NCBI GenBank assembly: GCA_964459445.1
Contig: CAYWMP010000054.1
Span: 1-31,494, forward strand
Length of the DNA stretch: 31,494 nucleotides
Direction: 5' to 3'
DNA from: CAYWMP01 sp964459445
GTDB taxonomy: Bacteria; Desulfobacterota; DSM-4660; Desulfatiglandales; HGW-15
Shown here: in pieces, positions 24,093-31,494 of the stretch
Layout of the letters: each line of letters starts with the position of its first letter
Numbering within the stretch: position 1 is the first letter of the stretch
Translations under genes and position numbers: made by a program
Notes under the pieces: generated by a model
Databases searched by the model: none
What the model saw: only the letters and a program-made list of their open reading frames with translations
Told to the model about the DNA's origin: nothing

Positions 24093-24923
24093 TTAAGACT
24101 TCCTGTAAACGCTGGGTTGGATATATTTGAAACGGTGGTCAATGCCGATCAGGCTCTCTGAGTGCCCTACAAAGAGATAACCCGAGTGCTTGAGCCCGTC
24201 ATGGAATTTATTGATCACTCTCTCCTGTGTAGTCTTATCAAAATATATCATCACATTCCTTGAAAAGACCAAATCGAAAGCCTGTTTGAAGGGGAGGGGC
24301 TCTATGAGATTCACCCTTTCGAATCGGACCAGACTTCGAATTTCAGACTTCACCCTGAAGTATCCATGCCATTTGTTGTTTCCTTTCTGGAAATAGCGCC
24401 GCAGCCAGGGATAGGGAATCTTTTTGATTCTTTCCTTTTCGTAGATGCCCTGCTGGGCCAAATTAAGGACCTTGGTTGAAATGTCCGTGGCAAGGATGCT
24501 TACTTCCCACTGAATTGGGTCCGGGAGGGACTCCATGAGTGTGATTGCGATGGAGTATGGTTCTTCCCCGCTGGAGCAGGCAGCGCACCATACATCGACT
24601 TTTTTTCTAGCCTTGTTTTTTTGCTGGCGAGACAACTCGGGTGCAATGGATTTTGAGAGAAAATCAAAATGCCTTGGTTCCCTAAAAAAGTACGTGAGAT
24701 TGGTAGAGATGGAATCGAGCAGGGGAATGAAGTCGTCGGCCGTGGCTTTTTTCACCAAAAAGTCATAATAAGCTCTGGGCGATTGAAACTTTGATTTGCG
24801 GAGAACCTTGGCGAGCCTTGCCTTCAAAAGCTCCTTTTTACCTTCATGGATATTGATCCCGCATTTTTGATAGATCAGGTCGCTAAATTTTTTGAAATCT
24901 CTTTCTGTAAGATCAAGATGCAT
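24093..24923 (-). CDS. cheR: Chemotaxis protein methyltransferase CheR
   Basis: A 276-residue enzyme that methylates glutamates of chemoreceptors with S-adenosylmethionine to set adaptation. The N-terminal helical domain covers about residues 1-70, with the sequence SISTNLTYFFREPRHF near 71-86. The methyltransferase domain follows, with WCAACSSGEEPYSIAI, the acidic ribose-binding motif ILATDIS, FSRNVMIYFD and GYLFVGHSESL. It is complete and of typical length. It is the last gene of the minus-strand chemosensory cluster, 69 bases after cheB. The ribosome binding site is weak, which may reflect coupling or a slightly misplaced start. Confidence 0.95.
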   Translation of the reverse strand: MHLDLTERDFKKFSDLIYQKCGINIHEGKKELLKARLAKVLRKSKFQSPRAYYDFLVKKATADDFIPLLDSISTNLTYFFREPRHFDFLSKSIAPELSRQQKNKARKKVDVWCAACSSGEEPYSIAITLMESLPDPIQWEVSILATDISTKVLNLAQQGIYEKERIKKIPYPWLRRYFQKGNNKWHGYFRVKSEIRSLVRFERVNLIEPLPFKQAFDLVFSRNVMIYFDKTTQERVINKFHDGLKHSGYLFVGHSESLIGIDHRFKYIQPSVYRKS

Positions 24924-24992
24924 ATCCGAACCCTGTCAGGAATCAACATATCTATGGAGCTTTTGGTTTCAATGGGTCTGAAGGGGCAGTCC

Positions 24993-26066
24993 CTATACTT
25001 GCGCTACGATATTAAGGGACGCTTTTGCGATGTCCGGAAGACTCACGACTTTCTCTGCCGCGCCGGCCTTAATGGCTTCTTTTGGCATTCCGAAAACGAC
25101 ACAGGACTTTTCATCCTGGGCAATCGTCTTGGCGCCGGCCTCTTTCATTTTCAATAGACCGTCTGCACCATCCGCCCCCATGCCCGTTAGAATGATGCCG
25201 ATTGCATTTGACCCGGCGTAATCGGCAACAGACTTGAAGAGCACATCTACAGAAGGACGTTGATGGTGAACCATGGGGCCTGTCTTCACCTGGACATAGT
25301 ATCTCGCGCCACTTCTTCTCAACAGCATATGATAATTGCCAGGAGCGATTAGGGCCTTGCCATTCACAACAGAGTCGCCGTCCTCGGCCTCTTTGACATT
25401 GATTGCGCACAGGGAATCCAATCTGTCCGCAAAGGAGGTAGTGAATTTGGCGGGCATATGTTGAACAACGATAATGCCGGGTGAATTATAGGGCATTCTC
25501 GTAAGCACCGCTTTGATGGCTTCAGTGCCGCCGGTCGATGCGCCAATCGCTATAATTTTATTGGTCGTAGCAGCGAGGGCGGAAGAGGCCAATTCCAGTT
25601 TTTCAGGGGCTTTTTCACTGACTGAACCCAATCTGGAGCGGACGTCAACGCGGGCCGCCGCCCGGATTTTGTCCGCGAGTTGAACACTCATATCACCGAC
25701 GGAATAGGCAGCGGAGGGCTTTGATACCACCTCAACAGCTCCCAGGGAAAGGGCTTCCATGGCCAATTTCCCTCCCTTTCTCGTCAGAGAGCTGACGATG
25801 ATTACGGGGAGTGGGTGGTGCTTCATCAACTTTTTAAGAAATGTCAACCCGTCCATGCGGGGCATTTCGATGTCCAGGGTGATGACGTCCGGTTTAAGCC
25901 GGACGATTTTGTCTCTGGCAACATAGGGATCGGGCGCCGTACCTGCGACCTCGATTCCCCGTTCACGGGACAGTTCTTCGGTAAACACCTTCCGAACAAC
26001 TGCGGAGTCGTCAACGACCAAAACACGGATATTGTGATTCATAGATACCATTATGTCATTACTCAA
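24993..26066 (-). CDS. cheB: Chemotaxis response regulator protein-glutamate methylesterase CheB
   Basis: A 357-residue enzyme that removes receptor methyl esters and deamidates glutamines when phosphorylated by CheA. The receiver domain shows D19/D20, the phospho-acceptor D65 (TLDIEMPRMDG) and the conserved lysine in SKPS. The C-terminal esterase domain carries the triad S177 (GASTGGTEA), H203 (VVQHMPAKF) and D299 (MGADGADG). The first ATG (26066) is annotated. In-frame ATGs at residues 6 and 9 are also possible, the last one closest to usual CheB starts (MNHNIRVLVVDDS). It acts with CheR downstream. Confidence 0.95.
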   Translation of the reverse strand: MSNDIMVSMNHNIRVLVVDDSAVVRKVFTEELSRERGIEVAGTAPDPYVARDKIVRLKPDVITLDIEMPRMDGLTFLKKLMKHHPLPVIIVSSLTRKGGKLAMEALSLGAVEVVSKPSAAYSVGDMSVQLADKIRAAARVDVRSRLGSVSEKAPEKLELASSALAATTNKIIAIGASTGGTEAIKAVLTRMPYNSPGIIVVQHMPAKFTTSFADRLDSLCAINVKEAEDGDSVVNGKALIAPGNYHMLLRRSGARYYVQVKTGPMVHHQRPSVDVLFKSVADYAGSNAIGIILTGMGADGADGLLKMKEAGAKTIAQDEKSCVVFGMPKEAIKAGAAEKVVSLPDIAKASLNIVAQV

Positions 26067-26123
26067 TCATAGGGTCCTGTTAAGCATGTTTGGATTGTTC
26101 AACCCATTTCGAACCTATCCGTT

Positions 26124-26587
26124 TCATTCGGTAATGAGCTTTACGGCAAGATAATCATTAAGCGTCTTAACAACGAAGCCAATTTCCCCATCGGCATTCC
26201 TATCGGAATTCTGGATAGGGTTCGAAGGGGCTGTTTGCGGAATCCCAAGGCTAAACACGGCCTGGTCATCATAGATGGTGAAGGTGTTTCCTGCGATCAT
26301 GTTCAGAATTTCGGCGATATGACTTCCTCTTCAGAAGTTTCATTCTCTTCCTTTCCCACAAAACTGGCAGCCAGGGACCGGCCCAATTTAGGCGGCGTCA
26401 ATAGGATGAATTGCCCCTTGAAAGGACCCTCAAAATCCAATTTTGCGGCCAATGCCAAGTTGTCCCCATTCTGAAGAAACGCTTCCGATTCCTGGGGGTT
26501 TTGAAATTCTATCGGCAGAAAAAACATGGTTTCGAGAACTTCAGAAATCGAGGTCTTCATCGCCTTCGTCAATGCTGTCTTGTCCAT
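26124..26587 (-). pseudogene. cheX-like CheY-P phosphatase gene with a single frameshift
   Basis: The first frame (26587-26303) gives 94 residues starting MDKTALTKAMKTSISEVLE and stops early. From about 26321 another frame continues without interruption to a TGA at 26124-26126. It reads HIAEILNMIAGNTFTIYDD and ends VVKTLNDYLAVKLITE. Total length is 464 bases; one added base near 26318-26325 would give a normal 154-residue CheX-type protein. The ExxN phosphatase motif (EILN) lies in the second half, so the truncated product would lack it. The start has AGGAGAT upstream and lies inside the end of the preceding cheY (47-base overlap). This is either a recent mutation or an assembly error. The intact product would dephosphorylate CheY. 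Confidence 0.82.
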
Positions 26588-26969
26588 TCTCCGGATCTCC
26601 TAAAACAAAATTCAACTTGTTCTTGATCTCCTCGGGGGTAAAGGGTTTCCTGATATAGTCCGATGCACCCATTTCCATGAAGGCCTCGACCCTCTCCTGA
26701 CTGCCTTCCGTGGTGATCATAACCACCGGTATGGTACGCAGTATTTCGTCTTTCTTCATTTCGGAAAGAAGTTCCATGCCATCCATATCAGGCATGTTGT
26801 AGTCTGAAAGGACCAGATCAAGCCACTCTTCCCTCAGGATATCTAAGGCCTCTTTTCCGTTGGATGCATTAAAAAGTTGTCCCACTTTAAAGCCGGAGGC
26901 CTTAAGGCTCTTTTTAATAACCGTTCTCATGGGAGGAGAATCATCAACTATCAAAACGTTGTATGCCAT
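26541..26969 (-). CDS. CheY-like response regulator (142 residues, acidic tail)
   Basis: A single-domain receiver with acidic pocket D9/D10, phospho-acceptor D56 (LVLSDYNMPDMDG), T86/T87 (MITTEG) and K108 (IRKPF). It is expected to be phosphorylated by the CheA of this cluster. Beyond the receiver, about 20 residues form an acidic tail (GDPENGQDSIDEGDEDLDF), partly because this stretch also encodes the beginning of the overlapping cheX-like gene. It is the second CheY of the cluster and pairs with the cheX-like phosphatase gene downstream, just as the other CheY pairs with a cheX upstream. Confidence 0.93.
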   Translation of the reverse strand: MAYNVLIVDDSPPMRTVIKKSLKASGFKVGQLFNASNGKEALDILREEWLDLVLSDYNMPDMDGMELLSEMKKDEILRTIPVVMITTEGSQERVEAFMEMGASDYIRKPFTPEEIKNKLNFVLGDPENGQDSIDEGDEDLDF

Positions 26970-27095
26970 TTCTTTTAGCCCCTTAAAGAAACTCTTCTCA
27001 TTTGCTCTCTGTTTATTTCCTTGTCTGTTGTTGTATATCTCAGCTGCAGATACGCCCCTTAAGTCATCAATGAACGCATCTTATCTAGATGGACA

Positions 27096-27947
27096 CTAAG
27101 TGATCTGTATGAGCTCTTCCACCTCTTTCATTTTTTCCCCAAATCCCATCATGGTCTCCTGAATATCTTTTTGAGAAAACCCGAGGTGTTTAATCACATG
27201 ATCATGGAACCTGTAGGCAAGACCATCGGCCCCAACGCCGATCCCCATCATCATACACAATGTGTCTGCGAGATAGACGATGGAGGTTTCGAACTCATGT
27301 CCCTTTGATTCCCCGTTCGGGTTGTGGTGACGGCTGATGATACCGATCATCTTGGGACTGAACTCCCAGGATTCGGCGACTTTCCCCCCCAATTCCGCAT
27401 GATCGATGCCGAACACCTCCCTTTCGGCTCTGTTGAAGGAGTAGCCCTCCATGAAGACCAAATCGGCGATCTTTTCGTAATCATCGGCCACAAATTGGCT
27501 CAAAATGAGTTTCCCGATATCCTTGAGGAGCGCCGCTGTGAAGATAAGGTGATTGTTTTCGGATCCTTTCCTTTCGGCCAAATCCCGGGCGATAAGGGCC
27601 GAGGAAACCGAATATTTCCACAGCTCTCCTTCGTCCAGATCATACCCCTCCTGCTTTCCTTTAAAATTTTGGGCGCCGCCGCTCAGTAAAACGATATCAG
27701 CGAGCTGATCCATACCCATATAGACAAGTGCCTGGTGGAGGGAATCGATTTTGTGGGGCAGTCCATAGTAGGCCGAGTTACAGATTTTTAGAATATTGGC
27801 CGTCAGGGACTGATCGTACACGATGACATCCGATAGGTCGGATATGGAGCTCTTGGGGTTCTCAATAATGGACATAACCCGATGCGCTACTTGCGGGATG
27901 GGTCTGAGATTGTTGATCGAACCAATGATTTCCTTCAGATCCCTCAT
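27096..27947 (-). CDS. HDOD domain protein
   Basis: A 283-residue HDOD-domain protein, a non-catalytic relative of HD phosphohydrolases that is often found in bacterial signalling and chemotaxis clusters. The opening block is LRPIPQVAHRVMSIIENPKSS. The core is DQSLTANILKICNSAYYGLP. The HD site is degenerate: LLKDIGK has lysine where the metal-binding histidine of HDIG would be. A second block is RHHNPNG. Its ATG overlaps the cheD stop by 4 bases (ATGA), with GGAGCT just upstream, indicating coupling. Its exact role is unknown; it may transmit signals in the same chemosensory pathway. Confidence 0.9.
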   Translation of the reverse strand: MRDLKEIIGSINNLRPIPQVAHRVMSIIENPKSSISDLSDVIVYDQSLTANILKICNSAYYGLPHKIDSLHQALVYMGMDQLADIVLLSGGAQNFKGKQEGYDLDEGELWKYSVSSALIARDLAERKGSENNHLIFTAALLKDIGKLILSQFVADDYEKIADLVFMEGYSFNRAEREVFGIDHAELGGKVAESWEFSPKMIGIISRHHNPNGESKGHEFETSIVYLADTLCMMMGIGVGADGLAYRFHDHVIKHLGFSQKDIQETMMGFGEKMKEVEELIQIT

Positions 27948-28423
27948 AGCTCCTTAATCCCTTTTCCCGATACCTTTAACCAAACTCCTCCGTCTTTGAC
28001 GGCAAGTTTGACGGTCCGGTTCGAGCTTCCACCCACATCTTCAAAATCGACCATCACATTATTTTTCCAAAACATCTTTCTCACGGCCATGTGATTTCTT
28101 TTGCCAATGTTAAAGAATCCTTCCTGATCAAGGACCTGTGCCCCACCCACGACAACGACTTTCATTCGTTGCTTCTTAGCACCAAATTTGTATGCGGATT
28201 TGAATAGGGCGGGGATACCGGTATCTGCAAACATAAAGGGGTTTTTTTGGGCCTTTGCAGGATCGAGATTGGAATCCGGCAGCATATAATGCAGCATCCC
28301 ACCGACACGGGCCACGCTGTCATAAATGGCAATTCCGATGCATGATCCGAGAGAGTAGGTAACAAGCGTCGCACCCTTTTCGTTGCTGACCTTCATATCT
28401 GAGACGCCGACAACTATGTTCAC
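27944..28423 (-). CDS. cheD: Chemoreceptor glutamine deamidase CheD
   Basis: A 159-residue deamidase that converts receptor glutamines to glutamates and, in CheC/CheX-containing systems, links to CheY-P dephosphorylation. Catalytic residues are C28 (SLGSCIGIAIYD), H45 (GGMLHYMLPDS) and T22, the same spacing as in Thermotoga CheD. The start codon is GTG (VNIVVGVSDMKVS), preceded by AAAGGAAAGG. It lies between cheA and the HDOD gene, and its stop overlaps the HDOD start. Confidence 0.95.
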   Translation of the reverse strand: MNIVVGVSDMKVSNEKGATLVTYSLGSCIGIAIYDSVARVGGMLHYMLPDSNLDPAKAQKNPFMFADTGIPALFKSAYKFGAKKQRMKVVVVGGAQVLDQEGFFNIGKRNHMAVRKMFWKNNVMVDFEDVGGSSNRTVKLAVKDGGVWLKVSGKGIKEL

Positions 28424-28495
28424 TTCAGTACCTTTCCTTTAGCTACACGCACACCGCGTTCAGTGCATCATCATTTTGGGGCATAGGCGCCCTCC

Positions 28496-30757
28496 CTAGG
28501 CCGCCTTTTGGGTCATGGACTGTTTATTGTCTCCAAAATCGCCCCTCGCGACCTGGAAGATTCCCAGGATGTCAAGGATGAGTCCAACCCTTCCGTCACC
28601 GAGTATGGCTCCTCCCGCGACGCCCTTGATGTTCTTGAAGGTTTCTCCGATACTTTTTATGACCACCTCTTCTTTGCCAAGGAGTTCGTCGAAAAGCATG
28701 CACCCCTTTTCCCCGTCATATTCCACGGTGACGACGAGTCCATCCCAGGGTTCTTCAGCATTCCCTTTGACCCCGCATATTTCGTCAAGTCTGATGAGGG
28801 GCACCAATTCACCCCTTGTCAGGATCATCTCACCCTTCCCCTCAACGGTGTTGTACTGATCTTTGGTTGGACGGAAAGATTCGAGGATTGCTAGGGTCGG
28901 GACGATGTATTTCTCCTGCCCGACCCTGACCATCATGCCCTCCATGATGGCAAGGGTAAGCGGCAGACTAATGACGAATTTTGATCCCACGCCGGGTGTC
29001 GATTGGATTTCAACACGGCCTCGAAGCTTTTCAATGGCCCTTTTAACCACATCCATGCCCACGCCACGCCCGGATATGTCGGTCACCACCTTTGCGGTGG
29101 AAAAGCCGGCATGAAAGATTAGATTATAGAGCTCCGAGTCCGCCAACCTGCTTTCATCCGTCAAAAGATTTCTGGACTTTGCCTTTTCAATAATCTTCTC
29201 TTTGTCCAACCCGCGTCCGTCATCCTCAATCTCGATAATTATATGGCCGCCCTGTTGATAGGCCTTTAATAGGATGGTTCCCTTCCTCTCTTTTTCAGAC
29301 TTTTGCCTCTCGTCAGGGTCCTCTAGGCCGTGATCGACGGCATTGCGGATCATGTGGACCATGGGTTTATAGAGTTCCTCCACCACATTCCGGTCGATTT
29401 CCGTATCTTCACCCGACATCTCTAGACCTACTTCCTTGCCCGAATTTTTGGCAAGGTCTCTCACCAGCCTGAGCATCTTTTTGAATGTATTGCCGATAGG
29501 AACCATTCGCATGGACATCGCGGTTTTTTGCAAACTAGAGGTAATCTGATTTACCTGATTAATGCTATGGTACAGTTTCTGATCTGAATTTGAGACTATG
29601 GTCTCGTTTTGCTTCAACATGGACTGGGCAATAACCAACTCGCCGGTTTGATCCACCAGGTTGTCAAGCTTTTCAGTATCCACTTTGACCTGAAGGTCAA
29701 TACGTCCTCGATTGAACTTTCGCTGTACCCGCAGGGCAGAAAGGACTTCCTTAGGCTCGGCTTTTTGCTCTTCAATCAGGATTTCCCCTATTTTCTTTTC
29801 TGGATCCGCTTTCTGCTTTGCCAGAACCTTTTCGAGGTCTTCCTCTTTTAGCGATCCATTTTCAACGAGAATCTCTCCAATGGGCCGGTCGGTCCTTTGT
29901 TCAACCTGGGAACACATCATGTCGATCCGATTCTTGAGCGGCTCGGGATCAACTTCATGGTTTACGGGACTTCCGGTCTCCAATGACATTTTTACATCCT
30001 GGATCATCCTCTTAAGCATATCCACGGACTCAAGAATGATATCAACGACCCCTCCTTCAATCTTGAGTTCACCATCTCTGGCCTTGTCGAGGAGGTTTTC
30101 CGAGCTATGGGAAAGCCTGTTTATTTTATTGAGGTTCAGGAAACTGGAAATGCCCTTGATAGTGTGGAAGGGTCTGAAGATGGCGTTGATTATTTCAAGA
30201 TCCGAAGGGTTCTGTTCAAGGTCGATAAGACTGATTTCAATGGTACCGAGATTTTCAAGGGATTCGACGACAAACTCCTCGAGTATCTGCCGATCTTCTT
30301 CGTTAAGGGACAGGGCCGAAGGTGGGTCCTCTTCTACTTCGGTGCCTGCGGGCGCCTGAGCATTTCCTTCAGGGGCTTCAGTCGCCGCTCGAGCTTTTCC
30401 CGAGAAACCGAGCATTTCAAGAATCGCCGAAATATCCTCTTCAAAGGGCTGTTCATTGCTCAGTGCATGATAGCCTTTCTGAAGGCAATTAATACCCTCC
30501 TCCAAGGGGACAAGGTCGGATGCATCCCCCATTATCAATTTCTCCAGGTATTCTTTAAGGGCTTCAGTGAGCTTAAGGAATTCCGGTTGTTCAATCTCTT
30601 TGGCATGCTTTTCCAAATCGTACACAAAGTTCATGACATTGCCTAAAGCAGCAACATCTCCGCTCTCAAGGGTCACGACTTCAAGTGCTATGGTCTCAAG
30701 ATCAGTTTGTATCATTTCCATGGGATCAGGCATTGTTCCATTCCTTTCCGCAGACAA
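28496..30757 (-). CDS. cheA: Chemotaxis histidine kinase CheA with extra central domain
   Basis: A 753-residue kinase. Residues 1-118 form a helical domain without a recognised phospho-acceptor. Residues 150-260 are the HPt domain, with H198 in FRPFHTIKG. Residues 291-347 form two tandem IGEIL-type repeats resembling the MshEN fold. Dimerisation (P3) starts near 357 (TEKLDNLVDQTGELVIAQS). The kinase core has the N box HMIRNAVDHGLEDP (468-481), G1 EDDGRG (511-516), F box FHAGFSTA and G2 SGRGVGMDV. A CheW-like P5 domain runs from about 603 to 745. It receives signals from receptors and phosphorylates CheY and CheB. A typical P2 CheY-binding domain is not evident; the MshEN-like segment sits in its place. 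Confidence 0.95.
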   Translation of the reverse strand: MSAERNGTMPDPMEMIQTDLETIALEVVTLESGDVAALGNVMNFVYDLEKHAKEIEQPEFLKLTEALKEYLEKLIMGDASDLVPLEEGINCLQKGYHALSNEQPFEEDISAILEMLGFSGKARAATEAPEGNAQAPAGTEVEEDPPSALSLNEEDRQILEEFVVESLENLGTIEISLIDLEQNPSDLEIINAIFRPFHTIKGISSFLNLNKINRLSHSSENLLDKARDGELKIEGGVVDIILESVDMLKRMIQDVKMSLETGSPVNHEVDPEPLKNRIDMMCSQVEQRTDRPIGEILVENGSLKEEDLEKVLAKQKADPEKKIGEILIEEQKAEPKEVLSALRVQRKFNRGRIDLQVKVDTEKLDNLVDQTGELVIAQSMLKQNETIVSNSDQKLYHSINQVNQITSSLQKTAMSMRMVPIGNTFKKMLRLVRDLAKNSGKEVGLEMSGEDTEIDRNVVEELYKPMVHMIRNAVDHGLEDPDERQKSEKERKGTILLKAYQQGGHIIIEIEDDGRGLDKEKIIEKAKSRNLLTDESRLADSELYNLIFHAGFSTAKVVTDISGRGVGMDVVKRAIEKLRGRVEIQSTPGVGSKFVISLPLTLAIMEGMMVRVGQEKYIVPTLAILESFRPTKDQYNTVEGKGEMILTRGELVPLIRLDEICGVKGNAEEPWDGLVVTVEYDGEKGCMLFDELLGKEEVVIKSIGETFKNIKGVAGGAILGDGRVGLILDILGIFQVARGDFGDNKQSMTQKAA

Positions 30758-30844
30758 GGCCTTTCACGCTGAAAAGCATCGATGGCGCGGCGCGCATTTC
30801 AATAACGAATCCAAATGTTGTGGGATTTTTTTGAAACTCTGCAA

Positions 30845-31219
30845 TCAACTGAAGACCCTTTGCAGCTTTGCGCTGAAGGTCTCCGGGGTAAAGGGCTTAA
30901 TAATATAATTGCTCACACCGGCCCTTGCTGCCTCGATGACGCAATCCTTCTGCCCTTCGGCGGTCACCATGATGAAAGGAATGCTTTGAAATTCTTCGTT
31001 CGCCCTTACCGCCTTAAGGAAATCCAGCCCATTCATGTTCGGCATGTTCCAATCGGAGACAATGAGGCCGACTTCGTCCTTATTCAACTCATCTAGGGCC
31101 TGTTTTCCGTCTTCCGCCTCAATGAAGTTTTTGAACCCGAGCTGTTTGAGAACCCCTTTCACGATTCGCCTCATACTGGAATAATCATCAACAACCAAGA
31201 CTGTCATGTCATAATTCAT
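30845..31219 (-). CDS. cheY: CheY chemotaxis response regulator
   Basis: A 124-residue single receiver domain with D11/D12, phospho-acceptor D56 (LIVSDWNMPNMNG), T86 (MVTAEG) and K108 (IIKPFTPETF), the complete CheY set. GGGGGGATT precedes the ATG. It follows the cheX gene by 13 bases and precedes cheA by 87 bases, so all are probably on one transcript. It is closer to classical CheY than the longer second receiver of the cluster and would relay the CheA signal to flagellar motor or pilus machinery encoded elsewhere. Confidence 0.95.
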   Translation of the reverse strand: MNYDMTVLVVDDYSSMRRIVKGVLKQLGFKNFIEAEDGKQALDELNKDEVGLIVSDWNMPNMNGLDFLKAVRANEEFQSIPFIMVTAEGQKDCVIEAARAGVSNYIIKPFTPETFSAKLQRVFS

Positions 31220-31232
31220 TTCAATCCCCCCA

Positions 31233-31494
31233 TTAGGCCTTTCTCCTGTTCTCTAAACAAACTTCGATGGTAAACTGGCCCTCCGAGGTCTTGAAAGGGA
31301 CCGCTATGATGGCCTGACTTGAAATGTGCGTCACGGTATGATCCTTGCCCATAATAACGGTTGGAATGGCCGCTTTCAGGCTCAATCCGCCCTGTTCCAG
31401 CTTAATCCTGGCCTGACCGGATATCATGTTGGCAATTTCACCCACGGCATCCTTTACCTCGCCATTCAAAGAACCCATTGTTTCACCGAACATC
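31233..31494 (-). CDS. CheX-type CheY-P phosphatase, cut by the window edge
   Basis: The C-terminal 86 residues are visible; the reading frame stays open to the last base, so the true start lies beyond the window (the family is about 150 residues). The motif GEVKDAVGEIANMISG contains the ExxN active-site pair (EIAN) of CheC/CheX phosphatases. The remaining strands (AAIPTVIMGKDH, IIAVPFKTSEGQFTIEVCLE) fit CheX. The ATG at 31493 is unlikely to be the real start. It lies upstream of cheY and probably acts on it. It is intact over the visible part, unlike the second cheX-like gene of the cluster. Confidence 0.88.
   Translation of the reverse strand, partial: MFGETMGSLNGEVKDAVGEIANMISGQARIKLEQGGLSLKAAIPTVIMGKDHTVTHISSQAIIAVPFKTSEGQFTIEVCLENRRKA

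Noticed and set aside
1..31494. CRISPR arrays, rRNA or tRNA genes
   Set aside because: I saw no regularly spaced direct repeats and no recognisable tRNA or rRNA sequence. The repeats present are dispersed palindromes, not arrays.

Overview
The window is about 31.5 kb of a bacterial genome or metagenome-assembled scaffold. It contains one run of exactly 100 Ns (17122-17221). The gene set suggests a strict anaerobe, most likely a member of the Desulfobacterota (deltaproteobacterial sulfate reducers and syntrophs). The signs are an ATP-dependent 2-hydroxyacyl-CoA dehydratase-type enzyme and its activase, a tungsten/molybdenum aldehyde ferredoxin oxidoreductase, a formate dehydrogenase, a formate-tetrahydrofolate ligase, and a GlcD-GlcF fusion oxidoreductase. 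The taxonomic placement is inferred from gene content, not from a marker gene.

Layout. (1) 434-8574, plus strand: an acid catabolism cluster with an FAD/Fe-S 2-hydroxyacid dehydrogenase, an HgdB-like dehydratase/reductase subunit, its HgdC-like activase, an acyl-CoA synthetase and a divergent thiolase, closed by a strong terminator. (2) 9004-9663: a YkgJ-type cysteine-cluster protein. (3) 10062-14086: a cysteine-type formate dehydrogenase (+) and formate-tetrahydrofolate ligase (-), convergent on one perfectly palindromic bidirectional terminator. (4) 14476-21282, minus strand: a FadR/GntR regulator, a large multi-centre flavoprotein, a DAO-family amine dehydrogenase, an aldehyde ferredoxin oxidoreductase and a MoaD/ThiS-like protein. 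A perfect 31-bp operator overlaps the regulator's own promoter. (5) 21828-22697: proC with its own promoter. (6) 22807-23667: a membrane-anchored alpha/beta hydrolase. (7) 24093-31494, minus strand: a chemosensory operon in the order cheX (cut by the window edge), cheY, cheA, cheD, HDOD gene, cheY, cheX-like (frameshifted), cheB, cheR. No receptor and no stand-alone CheW is in view.

How the parts may work together (inference). Region 1 could carry a 2-hydroxyacid to its CoA ester, then through radical dehydration or reduction to an acyl-CoA that a thiolase cleaves. Region 4 could oxidise an amine or imino acid, with the released aldehyde oxidised by the W/Mo enzyme and the electrons collected by the fused flavoprotein. 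Region 3 handles formate/one-carbon units and would fit a Wood-Ljungdahl pathway encoded elsewhere.

The intergenic spaces are rich in palindromic repeats of at least four types. These include a double-nested inverted-repeat element (about 8675-8886) and a long/short pair of one hairpin family (21376-21640 and 5582-5625). The most notable observations are the composition of the region 4 operon, a possible MshEN-like module inside CheA, the frameshifted cheX, the operator at 21292-21322, and an identical 55-bp sequence on both sides of the N gap.
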